From NCBI GenBank assembly GCA_018267355.1, contig JAFDYP010000402.1:1-12739 (forward strand): 12,739 bases of DNA, read 5' to 3'. Origin of the DNA: Bacteroidota bacterium (lineage in GTDB: Bacteria > Bacteroidota > Bacteroidia > Chitinophagales > LD1). Of the stretch, positions 1 through 7,329 are shown piece by piece. The translations under genes were made by a program, and so were the position numbers. Position 1 is the first letter of the stretch. Each line of letters opens with the position of its first letter. The notes under the pieces are model-generated. The model was given only the letters and a program-made list of their open reading frames with translations. It did not search any database and was not told the DNA's origin.

Positions 1-537
1 ATTGTGAAAAACAATAGCCTGCCCCGGTGGGATGATCATATCTACGACATATTGTCTGAGTGCATCATCGGTTACGACACCGGGTATGCCGTAGCTACCA
101 GACCGGTAGTTTTGATAAAAATTTTGACTGCCCGGCAGGACGAACATTCCACCATTGGCCGGATGAGACAGTTCCAGTGGTACCCATATCTGGTAGCTCT
201 TATACTGTGTCTCATCTACAATGCACCAATCCTGATGCAGGGGTAGCTCTGACATATTGCCACCTTCCTTGACCATAAAACCGCCGATGAAAAAATCGAA
301 TCCCGAGAAGTGCTGCTCCAAGGCTGGCATTACTATGGCCTTTAGCGCATCGCGGAGGCGGAGGTTTTTCTCCGCACCTATCTTGCTATGGCTCGCGATC
401 AGCCCCTTTACAGAGTCCTTGACCACAAACTCCTCATAAACCCCCCTGATAGCATTTATCTGGTCCTGTGAGAAAAGTGGAGCTACGCAAAATCCCATCG
501 TGTCCAGAGCCTGGGCATAGTCCTTATCATTTATCAT
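1..537 (-). CDS. Phytanoyl-CoA dioxygenase (PhyH) family protein, C-terminal part outside the window
   Basis: Reading the minus strand from the ATG at 537 gives 179 uninterrupted codons to base 1, so the gene is cut by the left edge. The protein begins MINDKDYAQALDTMGFCVAP. It carries the facial-triad HxD of PhyH-type non-haem Fe(II)/2-oxoglutarate oxygenases as HQDWCIVDE (H101, D103), followed by an IWVPLE strand and MFVLPGSQ, the usual core after the motif. It ends at IVFHN, just before the expected distal iron-binding His and the 2-oxoglutarate-binding Arg, which would lie within about 15 residues beyond the edge. The start overlaps the end of the upstream PhyH gene by 11 bp, so the two are probably co-transcribed and coupled. 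It is the most divergent of the four copies: its N-terminus is shorter and the stretch after the metal motif differs. An ATG at 530 is in another frame and stops after 15 codons, which supports 537. Family is secure, substrate unknown. Confidence 0.9.
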   Translation of the reverse strand, partial: MINDKDYAQALDTMGFCVAPLFSQDQINAIRGVYEEFVVKDSVKGLIASHSKIGAEKNLRLRDALKAIVMPALEQHFSGFDFFIGGFMVKEGGNMSELPLHQDWCIVDETQYKSYQIWVPLELSHPANGGMFVLPGSQNFYQNYRSGSYGIPGVVTDDALRQYVVDMIIPPGQAIVFHN

Positions 538-1429
538 TACCTGATGTTTTATATGACCTAAAATAAATCAGCTTTGCTTTGGTCCATAGGTCAATATAGT
601 TTTGCCGGCGCACCCATTTCTTAAAATCTGGTCCTGATATCGGATCAAATGTATGTGCTATGGTCGCTACCTGCTGCGCATATACGGGACGCCCGTCCGG
701 TTTGAAGTGATAAAAATCCTCCTCACGCATCCTGTATTTTTCTATACGGGTATGGTCTCCATCGGGCATGTAGTGATAGTACATATCAGTGCCCGCAGAG
801 CAGAACCCCATGATGATAGCTACGCGCGGCTGGCCAGTGAGATTGGCCGAAGAGCCATGTATCACAGCATGGTTTATCACTACACACTCACCTATTTCAG
901 TCTCCACAGGTACTGATAATGCCCGCATGGTGTCTATATAGGGTAGGTATGGGCGTGGATAGGATGGCACTACGCGAAGCGTTTTTATAATGCGATGGCT
1001 GCCAGGCAGAAACCGGAGCTGACCGCTATGAGAGTCCGTCTTTTGAAGTGGTATCCAGAGATTGAATGAGCAATGATCCGGTTCATCTACAAAGGTGAGA
1101 TCCTGATGTGGCATCAGCTCTGTCGTATCTCCGCTGTTTTTAATGAGAAAGTTGGAAATCATAGGCTGTACATTTTGAAACGTAGCCTTGATCTGGTCTT
1201 TGACGATACCTTTCAGCAGCTGATCTATAGCTATCAGTAGCTCAGAGTCGCCGGTTTCTACAGATGAATACAAGGCAGGGTCATTGATCGCTGCTTCATG
1301 CTTGCTCCTGACCTCTTCATAGTACGTACGTAGGGCGGTGATCTGCTCAGGTGTGAAAAGCTTCAGTTTGACATAGCCATCTCTATCAAACTGTGCCTGT
1401 ACGCCCGGATCTATAAATACCTGCTGCAT
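527..1429 (-). CDS. Phytanoyl-CoA dioxygenase (PhyH) family protein
   Basis: A 300-residue protein of normal length for bacterial PhyH-type Fe(II)/2-oxoglutarate oxygenases, which hydroxylate or otherwise oxidise small molecules and lipids in the cytosol. The catalytic set appears intact: HQDLTFVDE supplies H108 and D110, VVINHAVIHG supplies the distal H191, and GQPRVA supplies R202, eleven residues later, where the 2-oxoglutarate carboxylate is usually bound. The N-terminal start MQQVFIDPGVQAQFDRDGYV aligns with its two upstream paralogues, which supports this ATG although no Shine-Dalgarno sequence is visible. The C-terminal section with IEKYRMREEDFYHFKPDGRP is shared with the 2305-3189 copy. 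It lies 9 bp after the preceding PhyH gene and overlaps the following one by 11 bp, so it is an internal gene of a minus-strand operon. Reaction and substrate cannot be read from the sequence. Confidence 0.94.
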   Translation of the reverse strand: MQQVFIDPGVQAQFDRDGYVKLKLFTPEQITALRTYYEEVRSKHEAAINDPALYSSVETGDSELLIAIDQLLKGIVKDQIKATFQNVQPMISNFLIKNSGDTTELMPHQDLTFVDEPDHCSFNLWIPLQKTDSHSGQLRFLPGSHRIIKTLRVVPSYPRPYLPYIDTMRALSVPVETEIGECVVINHAVIHGSSANLTGQPRVAIIMGFCSAGTDMYYHYMPDGDHTRIEKYRMREEDFYHFKPDGRPVYAQQVATIAHTFDPISGPDFKKWVRRQNYIDLWTKAKLIYFRSYKTSGNDK

Positions 1430-1438
1430 AGACTGGGA

Positions 1439-2308
1439 TCAATGATCAGCCACGGCGGCTGGTGAATAATAATCAGAGGTATATCCGGACCGTGCTATGA
1501 CCATATCGCGGAGCTGGGCGGGCGTCACCGGGCTATAGTCTGCCTGGAGCTTCTCTGTAAGATCTGCTGCAGGCGGTGTGCCCTTTACAAAGCGGAGATA
1601 GGCATCCTTTGTCATTTTATACTTGCTGACGGTATTGCTGTCCTTCTCGTCGGCAAAGTACATCAGCAGATCTGCCTCTCCGGGATAGGCGGCCATCACC
1701 GCCGCTACACGGGGCGACGCAGTCATATTAGCATAGGACGCGTGAATGATACCGTGATGAAATATGAAAGCCTCGCCACGCTGCGAGGGAAAGTCCTCCA
1801 GTAGGCCGGTCAGCTCCTCGCGTACTCCGTCAAAAGGCCAGGCATAACTATGCGTAGGGCGCAGTAAATGCCTGAAGTGATGACTACCCCTGATGAAGCG
1901 CATGCAGCCATTTTGCTGGTCAGTATCTACGAGAGATACCCATACGCTAATGCTGCTATATCGGCTCTCATCTACAAATGAAGTATCCTGATGTAGGGGC
2001 GTGGCGGACTTCGGCCCACTTTGCTTGATCAGAAAATTGCCAAACAGAAGTCGATAATTGAGCAGGACTTTATCCATCTCCGGTCCCAGTATCCGCGCTA
2101 TCATATCATCTGCCGCGCCGATCAGTTCATGGTCATTGCTGTGGCTGGTAGTAGTAAAGGGGAGTCCTATATTTCGGTGCGCTTCTGCCAGTGTCTTGTA
2201 GCCCTCTGTGAGCGTATCTACCTGAGATGCTGATAGCAATGGAAGCCTGACGAAACCATAAAGGTCAAACTCATCCTGGAGCGCCTGTGATCGAAATAGC
2301 CGGGTCAT
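1439..2308 (-). CDS. Phytanoyl-CoA dioxygenase (PhyH) family protein
   Basis: A 289-residue PhyH-type Fe(II)/2-oxoglutarate-dependent oxygenase. The predicted iron ligands are H106 and D108 in LHQDTSFVDE and H189 in FHHGIIHASYAN. R200 in ASPRVAAVM is the likely 2-oxoglutarate anchor. Shared paralogue features include FLIKQSG before the metal motif, MRFIRGSHH after it, and SKYKMTKDAYLRF towards the C-terminus. The start codon overlaps the stop of the upstream PhyH gene in an ATGA arrangement (2305-2308), a strong sign of translational coupling, and the N-terminus MTRLFRSQALQDEFDLYGFV aligns with the sister proteins. No signal peptide or membrane segment is seen, so it is probably cytosolic. 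It is clearly related to its neighbours but well diverged, which argues for specialised rather than redundant roles. The substrate is unknown. Confidence 0.94.
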   Translation of the reverse strand: MTRLFRSQALQDEFDLYGFVRLPLLSASQVDTLTEGYKTLAEAHRNIGLPFTTTSHSNDHELIGAADDMIARILGPEMDKVLLNYRLLFGNFLIKQSGPKSATPLHQDTSFVDESRYSSISVWVSLVDTDQQNGCMRFIRGSHHFRHLLRPTHSYAWPFDGVREELTGLLEDFPSQRGEAFIFHHGIIHASYANMTASPRVAAVMAAYPGEADLLMYFADEKDSNTVSKYKMTKDAYLRFVKGTPPAADLTEKLQADYSPVTPAQLRDMVIARSGYTSDYYSPAAVADH

Positions 2309-3189
2309 GATAAAAAAAATTTTTCAAACCAAGACTGTGCCTTTGCAGGCTTGCCGAATGTATTCATAAATGAAATGAAATCCTCCCTGCTGATCTGTGG
2401 GAAGTCCCATCTGATATACTCTTGAAACATGGATTCATCCGGACGGCCATCCTTTTTGAGGTGAAAGAATGTGTCCAGGTCAAAGGCGTATTTTTCGATC
2501 TTGTCTCTTGGGGCATCCGGCTCCATATAGTAGTACAGGAGCTCTGAGGCGGCAGACCTGATAGCCATGACAGCCGCTATGCGGGGGTGGTTTGAGAGAT
2601 TGGCCGTAGCACCGTGTATGACAGCATGGTTGATGATAATGGCCTCTCCGGCACGTACCGGTACCTCCGTGATGTAGTCTGGCAGCAGATCCTGTACCAG
2701 ATCATAGGAGGTGGGGCATCCGGGAGTGACACGCAGTGATGGGACCATCCTATGGGAGCCCTTTACAAAAAACAAATTGCCATTGCGATGGTCTATATCA
2801 TGCAGCGCTACCCAGACATTGGCGGTCACATATTTGCTTTCATCTACAAAGCTCGGGTCCTGGTGTATCCTTGTCTCAGACCCCTCTCCGGATTGCTTGG
2901 TGATGTAGGTACACATCATGGGCAGATAATCCCGGAAGAACCTATCGAGCTCTGGCTGCAGGATAGATTTGATCTTGGTATCTACCAGGCGGATCAGGGC
3001 AGGGTCATTGGTATGTGTAGTAGACTGATAGAGACTCCGGATCACTGCGTGCTGCTGCTGATAGGCCATAAAAAAGTCAAGCAGCAGCTGTGTTTTAGCC
3101 TCATCCAGTATCCGGATCTTGACATACCCGTCAGAGTCAAACTGCCGCTGCAGGTCAGCGTCTATAAATATGGGTGCTACTAAATGCAT
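2305..3189 (-). CDS. Phytanoyl-CoA dioxygenase (PhyH) family protein, first gene of the dioxygenase operon
   Basis: A 294-residue PhyH-type oxygenase and the promoter-proximal member of the four-gene array. Iron ligands are predicted as H109 and D111 in HQDPSFVDE and H192 in INHAVIHGATAN, with R203 in NHPRIAAVM as the 2-oxoglutarate-binding residue. The protein starts MHLVAPIFIDADLQRQFDSD, matching the paralogue starts in register. The C-terminal region has the shared IEKYAFDLDTFFHLKKDGRP and ends in a short basic and aromatic tail. A GGGAG lies directly against the ATG, too close to be a normal ribosome-binding site. The gene faces the methyltransferase gene across only 46 bp, so the two operons start back to back. 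Family assignment is firm. The reaction (hydroxylation, desaturation, demethylation or epimerisation are all known for PhyH relatives) is open. Confidence 0.94.
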   Translation of the reverse strand: MHLVAPIFIDADLQRQFDSDGYVKIRILDEAKTQLLLDFFMAYQQQHAVIRSLYQSTTHTNDPALIRLVDTKIKSILQPELDRFFRDYLPMMCTYITKQSGEGSETRIHQDPSFVDESKYVTANVWVALHDIDHRNGNLFFVKGSHRMVPSLRVTPGCPTSYDLVQDLLPDYITEVPVRAGEAIIINHAVIHGATANLSNHPRIAAVMAIRSAASELLYYYMEPDAPRDKIEKYAFDLDTFFHLKKDGRPDESMFQEYIRWDFPQISREDFISFMNTFGKPAKAQSWFEKFFLS

Positions 3190-3217
3190 CTCCCTTGCAA
3201 TTTAGTTCATTTCGACT

Positions 3218-3225
3218 CAAACTAA
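3218..3225 (-). promoter_or_regulatory. Possible Bacteroidota-type -7 box for the PhyH operon
   Basis: On the minus strand these bases read TTAGTTTG, a 7 of 8 match to the Bacteroidota primary sigma -7 consensus TAnnTTTG. A transcript would start near 3211, about 22 bases before the ATG at 3189. No clear TTG-type -33 element lies at the expected distance, so the call rests on one short motif in the right place. Confidence 0.3.
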
Positions 3226-3235
3226 AAGCTCTCAG

Positions 3236-4159
3236 ATGTCAGCGTTTGCCGTGCATGCAGCTTTTATCTATCTTACACACGCTATGCTATCTGTATTTTC
3301 TAAACTCTGGCCGCGCCCTGCAGCGACCGCTCCCGCTACGCCGCCTACAGGTGTGGAGCAGGTGAGAAATTTTTACAATGACAACACAGATAAATTCATG
3401 CAGGTATATGGAGAGGTCATACAGGCCTTCCGTACCAACCAAGTGACTGACTATCTGGACTATACCATGCAGAGCGCCGAGCTGAGGGATGGCCAGCGCA
3501 TACTAGACGCGGGCTGCGGAGTGGGCGGTCCCGCGTCATACTTTGCCTCGCGCCTGCAGGCAGATATCACCGGTGTAACCATCTCGGACTATCAGGTAGC
3601 AAAATCAAAAAAGATCCTTGCAGACAAAACACTCAAAGGCACGGTGATCATCAGGCAGGGAGACTACCATGATATAGATCAGTTCTTTGGTGAAAACGTT
3701 TTTGACCGTGTACTATTCCTGGAGTCGTTTGGCCACTCTCCGGATCAGAATTTACTGATAGAAAAAGCCTATAAAGTACTCAAGCCCGGCGGCATACTTT
3801 ATATCAAGGACCTCTTTCGCAGAGAGCACCCCAATGCAGAGGACGGCAGGCGCATAGACAATATCATCGCAGCTATCAACCAGGCCTATGCCTACAATGT
3901 AGCCGACTTCACAGAAGTGATGAAGACGATCCGCAGGCTCAACTTTATTCTTCTCTTTGTCAAGACGCCTGAGATCAGGACGGAAGAGTTTGAGCACCTC
4001 ACTATATCAAATGACTTTCAGAACCTCTTTGACATCGGCAAAATAATATCCTGGGAGGACTATGTATTCCCTATCGATTTCTACGAGGTCAAAGTGATGA
4101 AACCTCCCTTTGATATCAATAAGGAGAAGCATCTGTATTTCCTGAACAGGCCGCAGTAA
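3236..4159 (+). CDS. SAM-dependent class I methyltransferase
   Basis: A 307-residue protein with a Rossmann-fold methyltransferase domain. Motif I is RILDAGCGVGGPASYFA (D91 to about residue 104), the SAM-binding glycine loop. ITGVTISDYQ (111-120) ends the second strand, and GDYHD and FDRVLFLESFGHSPD form the later motifs. VLKPGGILYIKD (181-192) is the typical post-motif strand. The pattern resembles the sterol, tocopherol, cyclopropane or glycine-sarcosine methyltransferase group, so the acceptor may be a lipid or small molecule; this is inference. The first 40 residues are a separate piece: a hydrophobic helix, then a Pro/Ala linker (RPAATAPATPPTG) before the catalytic domain at VEQVRNFYNDN. 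Translation could instead begin at the second Met (base 3284), which would remove 16 residues. It is the first gene of the plus-strand operon, and the UbiA gene starts one base after its stop. Confidence 0.88.
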   Translation: MSAFAVHAAFIYLTHAMLSVFSKLWPRPAATAPATPPTGVEQVRNFYNDNTDKFMQVYGEVIQAFRTNQVTDYLDYTMQSAELRDGQRILDAGCGVGGPASYFASRLQADITGVTISDYQVAKSKKILADKTLKGTVIIRQGDYHDIDQFFGENVFDRVLFLESFGHSPDQNLLIEKAYKVLKPGGILYIKDLFRREHPNAEDGRRIDNIIAAINQAYAYNVADFTEVMKTIRRLNFILLFVKTPEIRTEEFEHLTISNDFQNLFDIGKIISWEDYVFPIDFYEVKVMKPPFDINKEKHLYFLNRPQ

Positions 4160-4160
4160 A

Positions 4161-5327
4161 ATGAAGGCTGGCAAGATCTTTCGGGCAGATGACTGGTGGA
4201 GCAGCAAGGCTGCCCTGCTCATGGGTTTTGTCTATCTTTTCTCATTATGGTTTCACATACCTGCGGGTAGGTTTCCGGTGCTGGCTTTGCTTTCGCTGGC
4301 GGTCATCGCGGGGTTTGCCTCCCTGGGCTATCTGATCAATGATCTCTTTGACCTGGATAAGGACAAAGCGGCGGGAAAAAGAAATTTCCTACTGGGCAAA
4401 TCACTCGTGCTGCGCACAGGGCTTTTTATACTGTCGCTCGCGCTCACTCTTGCTCCATGGCTCTATCTGCCAGCCGATCGCATCAGCTTTTTGCTGATCG
4501 GCCTGGAGCTGACGCTATTTGTGGTATACTCCTATCCGCCCATCCGGCTCAAGGAGAGAGGAGCGCTCGGTATCCTGACAGATGCCCTCTATGCACACGC
4601 CGTGCCTGTGGCGCTGGCTGCATATACCTTTGCGCTGGCGGGTGCTCCTGCGCCGCAGTGGTATATACCGCTCGCGTTCCTGCTGTCGTGGCAGCTCCTG
4701 GCCGGGATGCGCAATATACTGGTGCATCAGTATGAAGATGCTGAGGCTGACACCGCCACAGGTACGCGCACCTATGTGATGCATGCCGACCACAAAAAAA
4801 TATTCACTGCACTGAGGTGGCTCTGCTCCGCAGAGCTGTCTTGCGTGTTGCTTTTCTTTGCTGTCATGGGGGTAGATCAGTGGCGGCTGGCGCTTGGAGC
4901 TGTACTGGTATTTTTTTTGGCGCTGCAGGATTTTTTCTGGTATGCATTCCTTTTGCGTGAGGATATACCCGAGGCACCTCTGCGCTACTTTCCCAATCAT
5001 ATCTACGAGCAGTGGTTGCCCGTGTTTTACCTTGTCTTGCTCTCTATGGATGACCGCTGGTTTCTGGTCGTACTCATACTGCATATCACCTTATTCAATG
5101 CGCGGCTGTATGTGCTCAGCGCAGATGCTATGCAGCACGGCTACAGGGCCATTCCGTTCATACGTATATGGTTTGGCCTGTGGCTGCCCGTTCGTACTTT
5201 TGTATCTGCAGTGATCAATTATACTATCTACTATACCTTGCTACTGTTTGGCATAGACCTGCGCAAGGAAAATATGTCGGCAGTAGATTATTTCAAAAGA
5301 AAGCGTAGCGCAGAGCAAAAGGAATGA
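4161..5327 (+). CDS. UbiA family membrane prenyltransferase
   Basis: A 388-residue polytopic membrane protein, somewhat longer than typical UbiA enzymes (about 280-320). UbiA enzymes transfer a prenyl group from its diphosphate to an aromatic or other acceptor within the membrane, using Mg2+ bound by two Asp-rich motifs. The first motif is LINDLFDLDKDKAAGKRN (N60, D61, D64, D68). The second is HQYEDAEADTATGTRTY (D193 and D197, with neighbouring acids). The conserved YSYPPIRLKERG follows the fourth membrane segment. The N-terminus FRADDWWSSKAALL is a short amphipathic stretch before the first helix. It begins one base after the methyltransferase stop, and its own stop overlaps the next start (ATGA, 5324-5327), so the genes are coupled. 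The first motif lacks the usual HPxKxxRP tail and has AGKRN instead, pointing to a non-ubiquinone, non-menaquinone branch. Acceptor and prenyl donor are unknown. Fold confidence is high, exact chemistry low. Confidence 0.87.
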   Translation: MKAGKIFRADDWWSSKAALLMGFVYLFSLWFHIPAGRFPVLALLSLAVIAGFASLGYLINDLFDLDKDKAAGKRNFLLGKSLVLRTGLFILSLALTLAPWLYLPADRISFLLIGLELTLFVVYSYPPIRLKERGALGILTDALYAHAVPVALAAYTFALAGAPAPQWYIPLAFLLSWQLLAGMRNILVHQYEDAEADTATGTRTYVMHADHKKIFTALRWLCSAELSCVLLFFAVMGVDQWRLALGAVLVFFLALQDFFWYAFLLREDIPEAPLRYFPNHIYEQWLPVFYLVLLSMDDRWFLVVLILHITLFNARLYVLSADAMQHGYRAIPFIRIWFGLWLPVRTFVSAVINYTIYYTLLLFGIDLRKENMSAVDYFKRKRSAEQKE

Positions 5328-6523
5328 GCCGGTCAGATCACACATTTGTACTCGTAGTATGCGGCGGGCGCGAGCATATAGATACCCTGCACCTGTCACT
5401 GGCCGCGCTGCGGCGCTACTCTGCCTGCCATATCACCGTGGTGACAGATACCCGCCGAAACGATATACCTGTACTGCATGATGATATAGTAGATATTGCT
5501 ACACCAGCGGCATACGATCACCATCAGGCCAGCATCTACCTCAAGACCAGCCTGCACAGGATACTGCCAGCGGGCCGGCGCTATTGCTACCTCGATACGG
5601 ATGTCGTAGCGCTGGACCAGGAGGTAGACAGCATCTTCCATCACTATGTGGCACCTATCACGTTTTGCACAGATCACTGTACGCTGGATGAGTTTAGCCC
5701 ATCTGCCGTACACTGCGGCTGTATAGATGCATTCAGAAGGGATAGCCCGCTGCCCTATCATTATTTTGATGACTTCCAGCAAAACATCCTGCCCGGTCTG
5801 CTGTACATAGACGCCTGCATAGCCGAGATAGAGCAGGGTGTAGCAGCCAGTAAAAAAAGCAGCTGGGCCTATGCCTGGCACCGCTTGCGGTACCTCCTGC
5901 CGGGTCGCTACTATCATCTGAATGAGAAGTATAAAATGGATAAGCTAGCCGGAATATGGTACGATGCTGTGGGCAGGCAGCTGGCCTATCCTAATCATGC
6001 TAAAGACGATATAAGGTATGTGTCAGAAAAAACAGGCTTCTGCTATGACCCGGAGAGCCGGGAGTGGTCGCGCCCCGATGGCAGCTCACTGACACGCCTG
6101 TCTTGCACGCACCTGCATGATCATATCCGGGACCGCTTTGGGGTCACTGTACATCCGGCCACCTGGCAGCACTGGAATGGTGGCGTATTCCTCTTTGACG
6201 ATCGCTCTTTCGATTTTCTGGACTACTGGCACCAGGCTACGATCAGCATCTTTAGCGATACAGCGTGGCGGACACGAGACCAGGGCACCCTGGCCGCCTC
6301 AGTCTGGCACTTCGGCCTGCAGCAGCACCCTATGCTGCCTGTATCGTACAACCTGATAGCAGACTATCACAATAAAGGGATAGCCTATAGGGGCGGTCTG
6401 ACCTGGCAGATCGGCACATCAGGTGCGCTGGTGCACCCTCACTTCATACACATCTACCACCACTGGGGCGATGAGGACTGGCTGGTATGGAGAGATGTGA
6501 AACAGCATATCACAAGCTCATGA
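5324..6523 (+). CDS. Putative GT-A fold glycosyltransferase with DxD motif
   Basis: A 399-residue protein without obvious membrane segments. The N-terminus TFVLVVCGGREHIDTLHLSL and CHITVVTDT look like the first two strands of a nucleotide-sugar-binding GT-A domain. YCYLDTDVVAL supplies a DxD motif at D91-D93 for the metal and sugar nucleotide. Around residues 285-350 there is WNGGVFLFDD and, later, RTRDQGTLAASVWHFGL, an arrangement seen in GT8-like and related enzymes where a conserved NGG and a late DQ help bind donor and acceptor. A C-terminal HPHFIHIYHHWGDEDW is rich in His and Trp. I cannot assign it to a numbered family with certainty. It overlaps the UbiA stop by 4 bp and the next glycosyltransferase start by 4 bp, so it acts in the same operon, probably adding a sugar to the shared product. 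Confidence 0.75.
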   Translation: MSRSDHTFVLVVCGGREHIDTLHLSLAALRRYSACHITVVTDTRRNDIPVLHDDIVDIATPAAYDHHQASIYLKTSLHRILPAGRRYCYLDTDVVALDQEVDSIFHHYVAPITFCTDHCTLDEFSPSAVHCGCIDAFRRDSPLPYHYFDDFQQNILPGLLYIDACIAEIEQGVAASKKSSWAYAWHRLRYLLPGRYYHLNEKYKMDKLAGIWYDAVGRQLAYPNHAKDDIRYVSEKTGFCYDPESREWSRPDGSSLTRLSCTHLHDHIRDRFGVTVHPATWQHWNGGVFLFDDRSFDFLDYWHQATISIFSDTAWRTRDQGTLAASVWHFGLQQHPMLPVSYNLIADYHNKGIAYRGGLTWQIGTSGALVHPHFIHIYHHWGDEDWLVWRDVKQHITSS

Positions 6524-7308
6524 CAGCTGACAACGAAATAGTAAATGGCCTCTGGATAGGCAGCCGGCTCAGCCGGATAGAGCTGCTGACCATCAGCTCC
6601 TTTTTGGCGCAGGGGCATAGATTCCGGCTGTGGCTATATGGGCCGCTCAGCACCCCGCTACCGGCAGGCACTGAGGTCTGTGACGCTACAGAGATCATCC
6701 CTGCAGATCGTGTCTTCAGTTATCGCCGGCACAATAAGTATGGACATGGCAAAGGAAGCGTAGCCGGTTTCTCAGATATCTTTCGCTACAAGCTGCTCTA
6801 TGACCATGGTGGCTGGTGGGTAGATATGGATGTGACCTGCCTGCAACCATTGACTATAGATATGCCGTACTTTTTCAGAGACCACCATGAGCTTCAGGTA
6901 GTGGGCAATGTGATGAAGTGCCCGGCCCGCAGCGCTATGATGCTGCACTGCTACGAGGAGGCCAGCGCTACTGTAGATGAGCACAATACTGACTGGCACA
7001 AACCTATAGAGATACTCAATAAGGGCGTGAGCGACTATGGGCTCTGCAGCTATATACGCCGTGGAGTAAGCAACCCTGATCAGTGGGACCGGACCGTCAG
7101 ATATGTGCGGCATGGTGACACGCTTCCGCAGGAGTGGCTCTTTATACACTGGCAAAATGAAGAGTGGAGGTCGAGGAATATCTCAAAGGCCGACTTCCCC
7201 ATGCATTCTACGCTGGCCGCCCTCATGGAGCGCTACGGGCTGTATGCTCCGCCGCAGACAGCAGCAGGACGCATAGCCAATAGAATACGCCATTTTCGTT
7301 ATTTTTGA
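6520..7308 (+). CDS. GT32-like sugar transferase (Gly_transf_sug DXD domain)
   Basis: A 262-residue glycosyltransferase from the ATG at 6520. The hallmark of the GT32 / capsular-polysaccharide group is present: SDIFRYKLLYDHGGWWVDMD (about residues 85-104), with the DxD at D102 and D104. The opening IVNGLWIGSRLSRIELLTIS matches the first strand and helix of these enzymes. The frame stays open back to an ATG at 6487, but the 6520 start makes an ATGA overlap with the upstream stop, the coupling used elsewhere in this locus, and gives an N-terminus that fits the family. The C-terminal part contains FIHWQNEEWRSR. No signal peptide is seen. It likely adds one sugar from a nucleotide donor in the cytosol, following or preceding the other glycosyltransferase. 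The radical SAM gene starts 21 bp later in the same reading frame, separated by a single TGA. Confidence 0.87.
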   Translation: MTADNEIVNGLWIGSRLSRIELLTISSFLAQGHRFRLWLYGPLSTPLPAGTEVCDATEIIPADRVFSYRRHNKYGHGKGSVAGFSDIFRYKLLYDHGGWWVDMDVTCLQPLTIDMPYFFRDHHELQVVGNVMKCPARSAMMLHCYEEASATVDEHNTDWHKPIEILNKGVSDYGLCSYIRRGVSNPDQWDRTVRYVRHGDTLPQEWLFIHWQNEEWRSRNISKADFPMHSTLAALMERYGLYAPPQTAAGRIANRIRHFRYF

Positions 7309-7329
7309 TGTCCCTCCCGTTATAGCATT

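Noticed and set aside
2752..3183. A 143-codon open frame on the plus strand, opposite the first PhyH gene
   Set aside because: It is antisense to the iron-binding and N-terminal regions of a clear PhyH protein and has no recognisable domain.
3174..3365. A small 63-codon plus-strand frame across the divergent intergenic region
   Set aside because: It overlaps the methyltransferase in another frame, has a Leu/Arg/Gln-rich composition typical of an out-of-frame reading, and shows no motif.
4515..5084. A 189-codon open frame on the minus strand, antisense to the UbiA gene
   Set aside because: It lies entirely opposite a well-supported UbiA coding frame and its translation is rich in Gln, Arg and His without recognisable motifs, as expected for a shadow frame.
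5396..5917. A 173-codon open frame on the minus strand, antisense to the glycosyltransferase
   Set aside because: It is opposite a coupled operon gene that contains the DxD motif; no motifs or plausible start context were seen.
6487..6519. An upstream in-frame start for the GT32-like gene
   Set aside because: It would lengthen the overlap with the preceding gene to 37 bp and add 11 residues with no family match. The ATG at 6520 forms the ATGA junction used elsewhere in the operon.
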